Positions 7,623 through 16,567 of a stretch of 64,000 nucleotides of DNA are shown here, one piece after another. The stretch spans positions 62,001-126,000 of the forward strand of contig NZ_FZPH01000015.1 in NCBI RefSeq assembly GCF_900188485.1, given 5' to 3'. Position 1 is the stretch's first letter. The number at the start of each line of letters is the position of its first letter. Origin of the DNA: Asanoa hainanensis. Its GTDB lineage: Bacteria; Actinomycetota; Actinomycetes; Mycobacteriales; Micromonosporaceae. A model generated the notes under the pieces. That model saw only the letters and a list, made by a program, of their open reading frames with translations, had not been told where the DNA came from and did not search any database. The position numbers and the translations under genes were made by a program.

Positions 7623-9532
7623 GTGTCCGGAAAGGACTGACCTCGCTGGTCGGGGTCAGCCTGCTGCTGGCGGTCCTCGCCCACTTCAACACCTCGCTCG
7701 GCGTCGCACCTTATCTGCTGGTGCTCGCGACCTCCGTGCTGTTCTGGGTGATCCAGGCGACGAGCTGGAACATCCTGTCCGGGTACGCCGGCTACTTCAG
7801 CTTCGGGCAGGCCGCGTACGTCGGTATCGGCGCGTACGCGGTGGCGGTGCTGACGGGCCGGCACGGGGTGAGCTACCCGGTGTCGATCGTCGTCGGCGGC
7901 CTGCTCGGGGCGCTGCTCGCGCTGATCACCGGGGCGATCGCGTTCCGGCTCGGCTCGCTGCGCGGCGAGATCTTCGCACTGCTGACCCTGGCGGTGCCGT
8001 TCATCCTGGCCGCGTTCGTGCGGATCAACCGCGACATCGACGGCGGGCTCGGCACGACGCTGCCGCTGCCGGCGTTCCCGGACTGGATCGGCGACTTCCA
8101 GCACCTGATCTTCCTGCTGATGCTCGCGGCGGCGACGCTGGCCGTCGGCACGGCGCTCGCGGTGCAGCGCTCCCGGCTCGGCCGCGGCCTGAGCGCGATC
8201 CACGACAACGAGGACGCCGCCGAGGTGCTCGGCGTGCCGACGTTCCGCTACAAGATGATCGCCATCGTGCTCAGCGGCGCGCTCGGCGGGCTCGGCGGCG
8301 CGCTGCTCGCCGTACGCAACGGCGCCGTGCAGCCCGAGCTCGTGTTCACCCTGACCGTGCCGCTGTTCGTCATCGTGATGGCGGTGCTCGGCGGCCGCCG
8401 GCACTGGGCGGGCCCGGTGGTCGGGGCGGCGTTCGTCACCGTGCTCCAGGACGAGCTGGCCGCGCAGAAGCTCGACCAGTGGGGCAACATCATCCTCGGC
8501 GGCGTGCTGGTGGTCTTCGTGGTCGCCGCGCCGGACGGGTTGTTCGGTCGCCTGCGGGCCCGGCCGTGGCTGACGGTCGGCGTATTCGTGCCAGTTTTGG
8601 CCGGACTGGTCCTCAGTGGGCAGTACACCGAGCTGGACGCGCTGCTTTATGCCATGGTGGCCGCTATCGTCGTTGCCGTGGTGGTCGACCGCTTGCGGCC
8701 GGTCGCCGCGTCCCACCCCGTTCCGTCCCGCACCACTGCGGCCGGCACCCCGCCGGCCGTCCGGACCGCGCCGCCGCCGTTGTCGGCTCCCCAGCCGGAT
8801 TCCGGTCGCGACCTGGTCGCGGTCGCCGGTCTAATCCGTGACTTCGGCGGCGTGCGCGCCCTCGACGACGTCTCGTTGTCGGTGGGGCAGGGTGAGATCG
8901 TGGGCCTGGTCGGGCCCAACGGGTCCGGCAAGACCACGTTGGTCAACCTGCTCTCCGGTGCGCTGCCACCGAGTGCGGGCACGATCGCGATCGACGGGCG
9001 CGCCACGGTCGGGCTGGCGCCGCACAAGGTGGCGCACACCGGCGTCGCCCGCACGTACCAGATCCCCAAGCCCTTCGCCTCGATGACCGTGCTGGACAAC
9101 GTGGCCATGGCCGTCATGTTCGGCCGCACCGGCGCCTCGCTCCCGGCGGCCCGGCGGGCGGCGGCGGACCACCTCGCCACCGTCCGGCTGGAGCACCTGG
9201 CCGGCCAGCTGCCGGCGGCCCTCAACCTGCACCAGCGCCAGCTCCTGGAGATGGCCCGGGCGATCGCCGCGGAACCGGTCGTGCTGCTGCTCGACGAGGC
9301 GCTCGCCGGCCTGAACCCGGCCGAGATCGACGACGCGGTGGCGGTGATCCGGCGCATCCACGAAGGCGGCATCTCGATCATCATCGTCGAGCACCTGCTG
9401 CGCGTGCTCAACCAGCTCGCCACCCGCATCGTCGTCCTCGACCGGGGTGTGCTCATCGCCGACGGCGAGCCGGCCACCGTGCTCAACGACCCCGCGGTCG
9501 TCCGGGCCTACCTGGGGAGGCAGCGTGCTTGA
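7619..9532 (+). CDS. Fused Liv-type permease and ATPase (LivM-LivG)
   Basis: 637 residues. Residues 1 to about 340 are a LivM permease (SWNILSGYAGYFSFGQAA, then GGRRHWAGPVVGAAF) with multiple membrane helices. A Pro/Ala-rich linker (about 360-400) follows. A complete LivG ATPase occupies about 400-637: Walker A GPNGSGKTTL, a LivG-type TYQIPKPF segment, the signature region LHQRQLLEMARAIA, Walker B VLLLDEALAGLNP and H-loop VEHLL. LivM and LivG are separate proteins in E. coli; fusions occur in several bacteria. The signature replaces the usual LSGGQ with NLHQRQ, as is common in LivG. It overlaps livH by 4 nt and livF by 8 nt. Confidence 0.9.
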   Translation: MSVRKGLTSLVGVSLLLAVLAHFNTSLGVAPYLLVLATSVLFWVIQATSWNILSGYAGYFSFGQAAYVGIGAYAVAVLTGRHGVSYPVSIVVGGLLGALLALITGAIAFRLGSLRGEIFALLTLAVPFILAAFVRINRDIDGGLGTTLPLPAFPDWIGDFQHLIFLLMLAAATLAVGTALAVQRSRLGRGLSAIHDNEDAAEVLGVPTFRYKMIAIVLSGALGGLGGALLAVRNGAVQPELVFTLTVPLFVIVMAVLGGRRHWAGPVVGAAFVTVLQDELAAQKLDQWGNIILGGVLVVFVVAAPDGLFGRLRARPWLTVGVFVPVLAGLVLSGQYTELDALLYAMVAAIVVAVVVDRLRPVAASHPVPSRTTAAGTPPAVRTAPPPLSAPQPDSGRDLVAVAGLIRDFGGVRALDDVSLSVGQGEIVGLVGPNGSGKTTLVNLLSGALPPSAGTIAIDGRATVGLAPHKVAHTGVARTYQIPKPFASMTVLDNVAMAVMFGRTGASLPAARRAAADHLATVRLEHLAGQLPAALNLHQRQLLEMARAIAAEPVVLLLDEALAGLNPAEIDDAVAVIRRIHEGGISIIIVEHLLRVLNQLATRIVVLDRGVLIADGEPATVLNDPAVVRAYLGRQRA

Positions 9533-10229
9533 GGTCCGTGGAGTCGACGCCCGCTACGGCGACGCGCAGGCCCTGTGGGACGTCGCCCTGGACGTCGGCG
9601 CGGCCGAGACCGTCTGCATCGTCGGCCCGAACGGCGCCGGCAAGACCACGCTGGTGCAGACCATCGCGGGCCTGCACCGGGCCGCCGCCGGCACCATCAC
9701 CGTCGCGGGCGTCGACGTCGCCACGCTGCCGGGGCACCGGGTCTGCGACCACGGCGTCGCGACGGTCCCCGAGGGGCGGCGGGTGTTCGGCCACATGAGC
9801 GTGCGCGACAACCTGCTTCTCGGCGCGTACCGCCGGCCGGCCCGGGCCGTGCACCGCGAGACGGAGGCCCGGGTCTACGAGCTGTTCCCGCGGCTCAAGG
9901 AACGTTCTGGCCAGCAGGCCGGCAGCCTGTCCGGTGGCGAGCAGCAGATGCTGGCCCTCGGGCGCGCGCTGATGGCCCTGCCTCGCCTGCTGCTGCTCGA
10001 CGAGCCGTCGCTGGGCCTGGCCCCGGTGATCGTCGACGAGGTGTTCGACGCGATCGCCGCCGTCAACGCGACCGGGGTGAGCGTGCTGCTGGTCGAACAG
10101 GACGTGGAACGCGCGCTGTCGGCCGCCAGTCGCGGCTATCTGCTCATCGAGGGCCGGATCGTGGCGTCGGGCACGACGTCCGAGCTGCGATCGAGCGCGG
10201 ACGTACGCGAGCGGGTGCTGGGCATGTGA
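9525..10229 (+). CDS. livF: Liv-type ABC transporter ATPase (LivF family)
   Basis: 234 residues from a GTG preceded by GGGGAGG and overlapping the previous stop by 8 nt. The motifs are Walker A GPNGAGKTTL, LivF-typical VPEGRRVFGHMSV, signature LSGGEQQMLALGRAL, Walker B LLLLDEPSLGLAP and VEQDVERAL. It completes a five-component Liv importer: binding lipoprotein, LivH, LivM-LivG, LivF. Confidence 0.92.
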   Translation: MLEVRGVDARYGDAQALWDVALDVGAAETVCIVGPNGAGKTTLVQTIAGLHRAAAGTITVAGVDVATLPGHRVCDHGVATVPEGRRVFGHMSVRDNLLLGAYRRPARAVHRETEARVYELFPRLKERSGQQAGSLSGGEQQMLALGRALMALPRLLLLDEPSLGLAPVIVDEVFDAIAAVNATGVSVLLVEQDVERALSAASRGYLLIEGRIVASGTTSELRSSADVRERVLGM

Positions 10230-10264
10230 AAACGCGGTGCGGTTTCGCTCGCCTGGCTGGTTGA

Positions 10265-10978
10265 GTGTGTGCCGTGGACGGGTATCTGCTCTGCGGCACG
10301 CCGCGCACCGGCAGCACGCTGTTGTGTTCGCTGCTGCGCGACACCGGGGTCGCCGGTCGGCCGGAGTCCTATTTCCGGGTGCCGGGCGAGGAGCTCTGGG
10401 CGGAGCGCTGGGGGTTGCCGCTCGGTTCTTTTGACTACCGTGACTACGTGCGGGCGGCGGTCGCGGAGGGCAGCACCCCCAACGGGGTCTTCGCCGCCCG
10501 GGTGATGTGGGGCACGCTGGACGAGCTGGTGGCCAAGCTCGGCTCTTCGGGGTCCGACCTCGACCTGCTGACCGCGGCGTTCGGCCAGTTGCGCTTTGTC
10601 CATTGCTGGCGCGAGGACACCGTCGCCCAGGCCGTGTCGTGGGCGCGCGCCGAGCAGACGCAGTTCTGGCAGCACGACGACGTCCCGCTGCCCGACCGCT
10701 CGCCCCGCTTCGACTTCGCGCTGATCGACGACCTCGTGCGGACGATCGGCGCGCACAACGCGGCCTGGCGCGCCTGGTTCGCGAAGTTCGGCGTCCAGGC
10801 CCACTCCGTGCGCTACGAGGACCTCACCACCGACATCGCCGGTGTCACCCGCGGCATCCTCGACTTCCTCGAGCTTTCGCCGGCGGCCGGTCACGCCTTC
10901 GTCCCGCGTCACCGGCGGCAGGCCGACGAGCTCAACCGCGACTGGTATGCGCGCTATCACGCCCTGGCCGGTCGGTGA
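10265..10978 (+). CDS. Stf0-type sulfotransferase
   Basis: 237 residues. The 5'-phosphosulfate-binding loop of PAPS-dependent sulfotransferases is at the N-terminus (LLCGTPRTGSTLLCSLL) and the C-terminal RHRRQADELNRDW is typical of Stf0 proteins. Stf0 of mycobacteria sulfates trehalose; the acceptor here is unknown. The start is GTG 10265 or GTG 10274. It begins 35 nt after livF but has no clear link to the transporter. Confidence 0.85.
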   Translation: MCAVDGYLLCGTPRTGSTLLCSLLRDTGVAGRPESYFRVPGEELWAERWGLPLGSFDYRDYVRAAVAEGSTPNGVFAARVMWGTLDELVAKLGSSGSDLDLLTAAFGQLRFVHCWREDTVAQAVSWARAEQTQFWQHDDVPLPDRSPRFDFALIDDLVRTIGAHNAAWRAWFAKFGVQAHSVRYEDLTTDIAGVTRGILDFLELSPAAGHAFVPRHRRQADELNRDWYARYHALAGR

Positions 10979-11112
10979 TGGCCGCCTTCGTTCTCGTCGC
11001 GGGCGCGCGGCTCGGCGACACCTGGCGACTGGTCACGATGGACACCGGCCACTGGCCGATGTTCTCGCAGCCGCGCGAGCTGGCCCGGATCCTCCTCGAC
11101 GCGGCGACCTAG
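10978..11112 (+). pseudogene. C-terminal fragment of an alpha/beta hydrolase
   Basis: 44 codons starting at an ATG that overlaps the sulfotransferase stop (TGATG). The peptide carries a block typical of the end of alpha/beta-hydrolases, including the catalytic-His segment (MDTGHWPMFSQPRELARIL). Nothing of the nucleophile elbow or core fold precedes it. It is best read as the tail of a deleted hydrolase gene. Its stop interlocks with that of the convergent membrane-protein gene in one CTAG. Confidence 0.6.
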
Positions 11113-12314
11113 CGGCGGCGCAGCGTCGCGCCCAACGCGGCCCCGAAGACCGCGCACGGGACGCCGACCACCGGGCCGTAGGTCAGCTGCCAGAACACGG
11201 CGTCGTCGAGGATGACGCCGACCGGGCCGGCCAGGTGGTCGAAGCCCACGCCACCGCCGTTGGCGTAGATCCGCAGCCCCTCGGTGACCGACACGGCGTA
11301 CGCCAGTGGGAGGTAGGCGATCGCGGTCCAGAGGCCGGCCCGCAGGCCCGTGCGGAACGATCCGTCGGCCGCCGCGGCCAGGACGGCGGGCAGGAAGAAG
11401 AGCGCGGCCGGCCCGAGGAAGATGGACATCGCGATCAGGGCCGTGACCGCCTCCTGCCCGCTCTCGCCGACGATCGGATCGGTGGCGACGCGGACGGCGA
11501 GCAGCGTGGCGACGACGTAGCCCAGTGCGGTGACGGCGCCGAGGTGGGGTGCGAGCCGGTTCGGGCCCGTAGTCGCCACGGCGGCCCACAGGCAGGCGGC
11601 CAGGAGCACGGCGAGGGCCACCGCCCGCGTCGGCGACAGCTGGTCTGCCACGGACGGCTCGCGGACGAGCAGGACCACGGTCGCGGTAACCGCCGCGACC
11701 ACTCCGCCGGCGACGAGGACCGTCGGAACCGGAACCGCGAGCCGCACCCGGCGGGCGCGCCCGACCGCCAGCACCGCCAGGGCGCCGAGCAGCGCGCCGA
11801 GGGTCACGGCGAACACCCCCAGGCCGGGCGCGGCCACGCGCGCCGCGACGATCGGTGCCGCGACCGCCAGCGCGGCGACGAGCACCAGTGTCGGTGCGCC
11901 ACCGAGCGGCGGCAGGCGCAGGGCCGCGCCGGCACAGCTGAGCGCGAACCGCCACCGCGCCGGCCGGCCGCGCACCTCGGCGAGCTCGGCCGTCATCGCG
12001 GCACCCCACTCGCGCCGATGCTCCGGGAGCGTCGCGACCACGACCGCCAGGACGTGCCCCGGCGCGTCGGACCCCTTGGGCCGGGCGGGCGACCCGGTCA
12101 GTCGGAAGTGCAGCAACAGCAGCGCGGCGAGCACGTAGACCGTCGTCGGGACGGCGAGCAGCACCCCGAAAGCCAGGTTGACTTCCGTGGCGGTCTCGCC
12201 GACCGGGTCGTACGCCGGCGGGCTGAAGGTGATGATGCCGAGGTAGACCACCGCCCACCCGAACACCACGACCGCGGCGGTGAGGACCTGCAACCTGCGC
12301 CGGGACCACGACAT
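11109..12314 (-). CDS. Polytopic membrane protein of PadR-associated type
   Basis: 401 residues with about ten hydrophobic helices. A cytosolic stretch after the second helix (ATLPEHRREWGAAMTAELAEV) is typical of actinobacterial membrane proteins usually encoded next to a PadR regulator. No catalytic motif is seen. No intact PadR gene lies beside it, but a strong palindrome covers its promoter region. Function unknown. Confidence 0.75.
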   Translation of the reverse strand: MSWSRRRLQVLTAAVVVFGWAVVYLGIITFSPPAYDPVGETATEVNLAFGVLLAVPTTVYVLAALLLLHFRLTGSPARPKGSDAPGHVLAVVVATLPEHRREWGAAMTAELAEVRGRPARWRFALSCAGAALRLPPLGGAPTLVLVAALAVAAPIVAARVAAPGLGVFAVTLGALLGALAVLAVGRARRVRLAVPVPTVLVAGGVVAAVTATVVLLVREPSVADQLSPTRAVALAVLLAACLWAAVATTGPNRLAPHLGAVTALGYVVATLLAVRVATDPIVGESGQEAVTALIAMSIFLGPAALFFLPAVLAAAADGSFRTGLRAGLWTAIAYLPLAYAVSVTEGLRIYANGGGVGFDHLAGPVGVILDDAVFWQLTYGPVVGVPCAVFGAALGATLRRR

Positions 12315-12318
12315 ACGC

Positions 12319-12340
12319 TAACTCTATATAGTCAGAGTTA
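12319..12340. promoter_or_regulatory. Operator-like palindrome at the membrane-protein promoter
   Basis: A perfect 7-bp inverted repeat TAACTCT (12319-12325) / AGAGTTA (12334-12340) flanks an A/T-rich centre containing CTATATAG. It is unusually AT-rich for this DNA and ends 5 nt before the leftward gene's ATG (12314). PadR-type repressors favour such AT-rich palindromes, but the cognate regulator is not adjacent. Confidence 0.5.
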
Positions 12341-12346
12341 CGGCGG

Positions 12347-12651
12347 TCAACCGTCCGATCTCGACCAGCTGACGACGTATCCGCCGGCCTGGACCGCGCG
12401 CGTGATGTCGGCTCGATAGGGCGCGAACCCGAGCTCCTCGGCCGCCCAACCCGCAACCACTCGACCTCGTCCGGGCTCACCGTCAGCGGCGTGCCCCGGA
12501 ACCCGTCGACGACCTCGGACGTGTCCAACCAGACGCGGTCGCTGATCCGATCGGCGCCGGACGGCGGAGTGGCCGCCCGGACCGCTTCCGCGGTGACACC
12601 CGCGAACATGCCGAACCCGTTGGTCTGGCGTTTGAACCGATAGTTGCGCAC
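12347..12651 (-). pseudogene. Frameshifted small protein gene of unknown function
   Basis: Two leftward frames read as one about 100-residue protein. The first runs from GTG 12651 (RNYRFKRQTNGFGMF ... SPDEVEWL). The second continues with AGWAAEELGFAPYRADITRA to a TGA at 12349-12347. The switch lies near 12450-12465 and needs one or two bases changed. The family was not recognised. Either a decayed gene or a base-call error. Confidence 0.4.
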
Positions 12652-12742
12652 CCAGCCACCCTGTCGTCTCGCGGATCCTCCGTCGAGCGTGTTTCGGCTG
12701 CCGGTGTCCGATCGGGGTCGTCGCGTTCGTAGTACGGGTGAG

Positions 12743-12761
12743 GCCACCCACGAGGGGTGGC
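12743..12761. promoter_or_regulatory. Hairpin in the leader of the DHFR-family gene
   Basis: GCCACCC (12743-12749) and GGGTGGC (12755-12761) form a perfect 7-bp stem with a 5-nt loop, ending 10 nt before the GAGGA ribosome-binding site of the gene at 12785. It could be a leader structure or an operator. No terminator-like U run follows. Confidence 0.3.
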
Positions 12762-12784
12762 GCCGAGGCTGAGGAACCACCACC

Positions 12785-13408
12785 GTGAAGCTGACGACCA
12801 TCACCCAGATCACCATCGACGGCGTAGTGCAGGGGAACGGCGGCGCGTCGGAGGAGGACCGCCGCAACGGGTTCGAGCGCGGCGGTTGGGCCCTGGGTAA
12901 GGGCGACCACGAGACCACCGCGTTCATCAACCAGGTGTACGACCGCGCCGACGCGTTCCTGTTCGGGCGGCGGACCTACGAGCTGTTCGCCAGCTCCTGG
13001 GGGTCCCTGACCGAGCGGGACGTCCCGGGCTGGGAGACCGTCCTGCGGGCGTTGAACGCCCGTCCCAAGTACGTCGCGTCGACCACCCTCACCAATCCGG
13101 CGTGGTCGGGCACCACCGTGCTGCCCGCGGACCTCGCGACCGCGATCGCGGACCTGAAGGCCAAGCCCGGCGGTGAGCTGCAAGTGCACGGCAGCGGCAC
13201 GCTGATCCGCTGGCTGCTCGAGCGTGACCTGGTCGACGAGCTGATCCTGACCGTCGTGCCGGTGGTGCTCGGCCAGGGCACCCGGCTGTTCCCGGACGCC
13301 GGCCCGGATCTCGCCCTCGACCTGGTCGAGTCGCGGGTCGACTCGAAGGGCGTGACGACCCAGGTCTTCCGCCCGGCCGGGCGCCCGCACTACGCGCCCG
13401 GCCGATGA
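12785..13408 (+). CDS. Dihydrofolate-reductase-family (RibD C-terminal type) protein
   Basis: 207 residues, GTG start with GAGGA about 9 nt before it. The sequence has the RibD-C/YwjB-like pattern: ADAFLFGRRTYELFA, a central GGELQVHGSGTLIRWLLE dinucleotide-binding segment, then LILTVVPVVLGQGTRLFP. Such proteins are NADPH-dependent reductases of mostly unknown substrate, common singly in actinomycetes. Confidence 0.85.
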   Translation: MKLTTITQITIDGVVQGNGGASEEDRRNGFERGGWALGKGDHETTAFINQVYDRADAFLFGRRTYELFASSWGSLTERDVPGWETVLRALNARPKYVASTTLTNPAWSGTTVLPADLATAIADLKAKPGGELQVHGSGTLIRWLLERDLVDELILTVVPVVLGQGTRLFPDAGPDLALDLVESRVDSKGVTTQVFRPAGRPHYAPGR

Positions 13409-13415
13409 GCGTCGG

Positions 13416-14252
13416 TCAGGGGAACTGGAGCATGTCCGGGTTCGCCGCCAGCTTCGCGAGCTGGTCGGCGGTCACCGGCAGCGTGGCCAGTCGCGGCTTG
13501 ACGCGGTTGCCCGGTCGCCGGCCGTCCAGCGGGGTCTGGGACTCGTCCGTGCCCAGTCCCTGGTCGGCCGAGAGGATGAGGGCGCCGCCGGCGAGGGCTC
13601 GGCTCGCGCTGACGTGCCGGCCCCGCTCGTCGTTCCACGTCGTCACCTGGATGGCGACGCCGTCGACGGTCACCATCTTGCACACGGCCTTCGCCGGCCG
13701 AGCGGGCGCCGAGCAGTCCACGTCGAGCTGCTTCGGATCACCGGTGGACCAGATGTTGGCGCTCAGCAGCCCCTCTCCCCCACCGCGGCCCAGCAGGAGC
13801 CCGGCGAACGCAACACTCATCAGTCCGTTCCTGGGCGCGGGGAGGCCCCGGTTCGGCAGGACCGCCGTCGGGTCGAAGTCCTTGTCGTAGCTGACCGGGA
13901 AGTCCCGCACCGAATAACCGGCGGGCGCGAGCCCCAGCAGCAGGTGCCGCATCTGCGCCGAGTGGGTGAAGGCGGCCTTGGCAGGAGGCGTGCGCGCGGG
14001 AGCGGGGGCGGCCGACGAGGTGGCCAAAGGCGCGACCACCAAAGGCGCCGGCAGGGCCGTTCCGCCCGCGGGCGTCAACTGCAGCGTGAGGACCACCCCG
14101 GTCGCGGCGGCGGTCAGCGCGCCCACCGAGGCGACCCCGGCCCGGCGGCGCCGAACCACCGAGCGGCGGGCCGCGGCGAGCACCTCCGCGCTGTCCCGCA
14201 GCGGCGGCGGCGTGACCAGCATGCGCTCGCAGATTTCCCGTACGTCGTTCAC
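13416..14252 (-). CDS. Membrane-anchored protein downstream of a broken sigma factor
   Basis: 278 residues. A short cytosolic N-terminus (VREICERMLVTPPPLRDSAEV) precedes a basic segment RRSVVRRRRAG, one membrane helix, a Pro/Ala-rich stretch and an extracytoplasmic domain with two Cys (DCSAPARPAKAVC). Its GTG overlaps the stop of the SigE-family sigma gene by 4 nt, the usual layout of a sigma/anti-sigma or sigma/effector pair. It lacks a recognisable zinc anti-sigma motif (HxxxCxxC). The sigma gene is disrupted, so this gene may have lost its partner. Confidence 0.7.
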   Translation of the reverse strand: MNDVREICERMLVTPPPLRDSAEVLAAARRSVVRRRRAGVASVGALTAAATGVVLTLQLTPAGGTALPAPLVVAPLATSSAAPAPARTPPAKAAFTHSAQMRHLLLGLAPAGYSVRDFPVSYDKDFDPTAVLPNRGLPAPRNGLMSVAFAGLLLGRGGGEGLLSANIWSTGDPKQLDVDCSAPARPAKAVCKMVTVDGVAIQVTTWNDERGRHVSASRALAGGALILSADQGLGTDESQTPLDGRRPGNRVKPRLATLPVTADQLAKLAANPDMLQFP

Positions 14253-14687
14253 GATCGCCCTCCAGGCCTGGGTCGCTCAAGGTCGTGTAGTTCGGCGCCG
14301 AGGACGGCCCGCAGGGCCGCCAACCCTCGCGCCGTCTGGCTCTTCACCGTGCCGGTCGAGCAGCGCAGGATGTCGGCCACCTGCTCCACCGACAGGTCGT
14401 CCCAGAACCGCAGCACCAGCACCGCGCGGTGCCGGGGTGACAGCCGCGACAGCGCGTTGTCGAGCAGGCAGCACGCGGCGGGCGTACTGGTCGAGCACGT
14501 CGTGCCGTTGGATGCGGTGCCAGGCCCGGTAGAGGTTGGTGAACGCCGTCTGGGTCAGGTCCTCCGCCAGGTGCCAGTCACCGCACAGCAGGTACGCGGT
14601 GTTGCGCAGGCTGCCGGCCCGCGCGGTGTAGTACGCGACGAACTCGTCGTCGATGTCAGGTCGGCCACTTCGCCACGCGAACGCCAT
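14249..14687 (-). pseudogene. SigE-family ECF sigma factor with internal deletion and frameshift
   Basis: From the ATG at 14687 the frame encodes sigma region 2 (DDEFVAYYTARAGSLRNTAYLLC, then HLAEDLTQTAFTNLYRAW) up to DVLDQYARRVL. A different frame then resumes directly in region 4 (LLDNALSRLSPRHRAVLVLRF ... STGTVKSQ) and ends at TGA 14251-14249. Intact SigE-family proteins have roughly 40 residues between these blocks, so the linker is deleted and the joint is out of frame. A pure sequencing error would not remove that much. Confidence 0.75.
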
Positions 14688-14772
14688 CTGATCGGCCGCT
14701 CCTTCCCACCTCGGTCACGTTAGACACGTAGCGATGGGGTCGGCGGGTTCCATCGGGGCTACCGTGTCGGGG

Positions 14773-16567
14773 ATGGACGTCACCGAGCGCATCGGCTGCT
14801 GGCTAGTCCCGGCGGGCGCGTTCTTCCGCGTCTGGGCGCCGCACGCCGCGCACGTGGCCGTCACGGTGCAGACCGGCGACCGATGGCACAGCGGCCAGCC
14901 GGGCACGACCGCCGCGCTGACGCGTACCGGTGACTATTGGAGTGTGACCGTCCCCGGGGTGCGGCCCGGCCACCTCTATCGGTTCCGCATCACGACGGCG
15001 GCCGGCGAGGTGCTCGACCGCCTCGACCCGGCGGCCCGCGACGTGCTCAGCTCGGAGCTCACCCGCGACGACCCGGACAGCCACAACGCGTCGATCGTCT
15101 CGACCGGGCACGACTTCGACTGGGCACGCTTCGAGCCACCCCCGGTTCGAGGACTTCGTGATCTACCAGCTGCACGTCGGCACGTTCGTCGGGCGTGGAG
15201 ACGACCGGTGGGCGACCTTCGCCGACGTGGCGCGCACGTTCGGCTACCTGCGCGACCTCGGGTTCACCTGCGTGCAGCCGCTCCCGGTCCAGGAGTACGC
15301 GATGGACCGCTCGTGGGGCTACAACCCCGCCAGCTTCTTCGCGCCCGAGTCGTCCTACGGCTCCCCGGCCGACCTGCGACGATTCGTCGACGCGGCGCAC
15401 CGGGCCGGGCTCGCCGTGGTCTTCGACGTCGTCTACCACCATTTCGGGCACAGCGACAACGTCCTGTGGGATTACGACGGCTACCGCGACCACGGCGGCA
15501 TCTACGTCGAGGGCGGCCAGCAGACGCCGTGGGGTCCGGGGCCGGCCTGGTGGAAAGAAGAGGTCCAGGACTTCTTCTACCAGAACGCCCGGATGTACCT
15601 GGAGGAGTACCGGGCCGACGGGCTGCGGTTCGACGCGACCACCCAGATCAACGGCCAGCACCTGCGCCGCGTCGTCGAGCGCCTGCGATCCGAGTTCCCC
15701 GACCGCTATCTCATCGCCGAGCACCTGCCCGACGACCCGTGGATCATCCGCGAAGGCCGCTTCGCCGCGACCTGGTGCGCCGACGCCCACCACGAGGCCC
15801 AGCGGGCGCTGGCCCGTCAGGAGAGCGTGCCGAAGATCAAGGGCATTCTGGGCTGGGACGGGTACGACCATGCGTGGAACCTGGTCAAGTACCTGCTCGG
15901 TTCCCACGACGACATCGGCGACCAGCAGGAGGGCGACGCCGAGGACGGCCTGACCGACTGGGACCGCCGGCACCGCTACCTGGTCGACCAGCTTGGCGGC
16001 CGCGCCGACTGGACCGCCCGGGCCAAATGCCGACTGGCGTGGGCGTTGAACGTCGCCATGCCCGGCACCCCCATGCTGTTCATGGGCTCGGAGTGCCTGC
16101 AGGCCGCGCCGGAGGTGGCCTGGGGCTACTGGCACGACGGGGTCGACGGCCGCGGCGACCACCGCTTCGACTGGGCCATCGCCGGCGACCCGCTCGGCAC
16201 GGAGATGCGCCGCCTCGTGGGCGCCGCCAACCGGGTCCGGCTCGCGAACCCCGCGTTGCGCGCGGACTCCCTCGACGTCACCCACGAGGACCACGACAAC
16301 GAGGTGCTCGGCTTCGTACGCGAGTCGGGCGACAACGCCGTCCTCGTGGTCGTGAACCTCGGCGACCGGACCTTCGGCGACCACGGGTACGGCGTCGGCA
16401 CCGGCGGCCGTGGCGGGCGCTGGACCCAGCTGCTGTGCAGCCAGGACGCGGACTTCGGCGGCTGGGACGGCGCCGGCAACGCCTTCCACGAACCGTGGAC
16501 GCAGCCGGACGGCCGGGTCTACGTCAACGTTCCGAAGTGGAGTGTCGTGGTCCTGCGCCGCACCTAG
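14773..16567 (+). pseudogene. GH13 alpha-amylase/branching-type enzyme, one-base frameshift
   Basis: An N-terminal CBM48-like domain (AFFRVWAPHAAHVAVTV) reads from ATG 14773 to about 15140. The (beta/alpha)8 barrel continues in another frame from about 15146 (FEDFVIYQLHVGTF) to the TAG at 16567. It has GH13 regions I (VVFDVVYHH), II with nucleophile Asp (GLRFDATT), III with acid Glu (LIAEHL) and IV (GSHDD). Removing one C from the five-C run at 15139-15143 restores a single reading frame of about 597 residues (RFEPPRFEDFV). The barrel resembles glucan-branching or TreZ-like GH13 proteins. The shift may be natural inactivation or a homopolymer base-call error. Confidence 0.8.
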
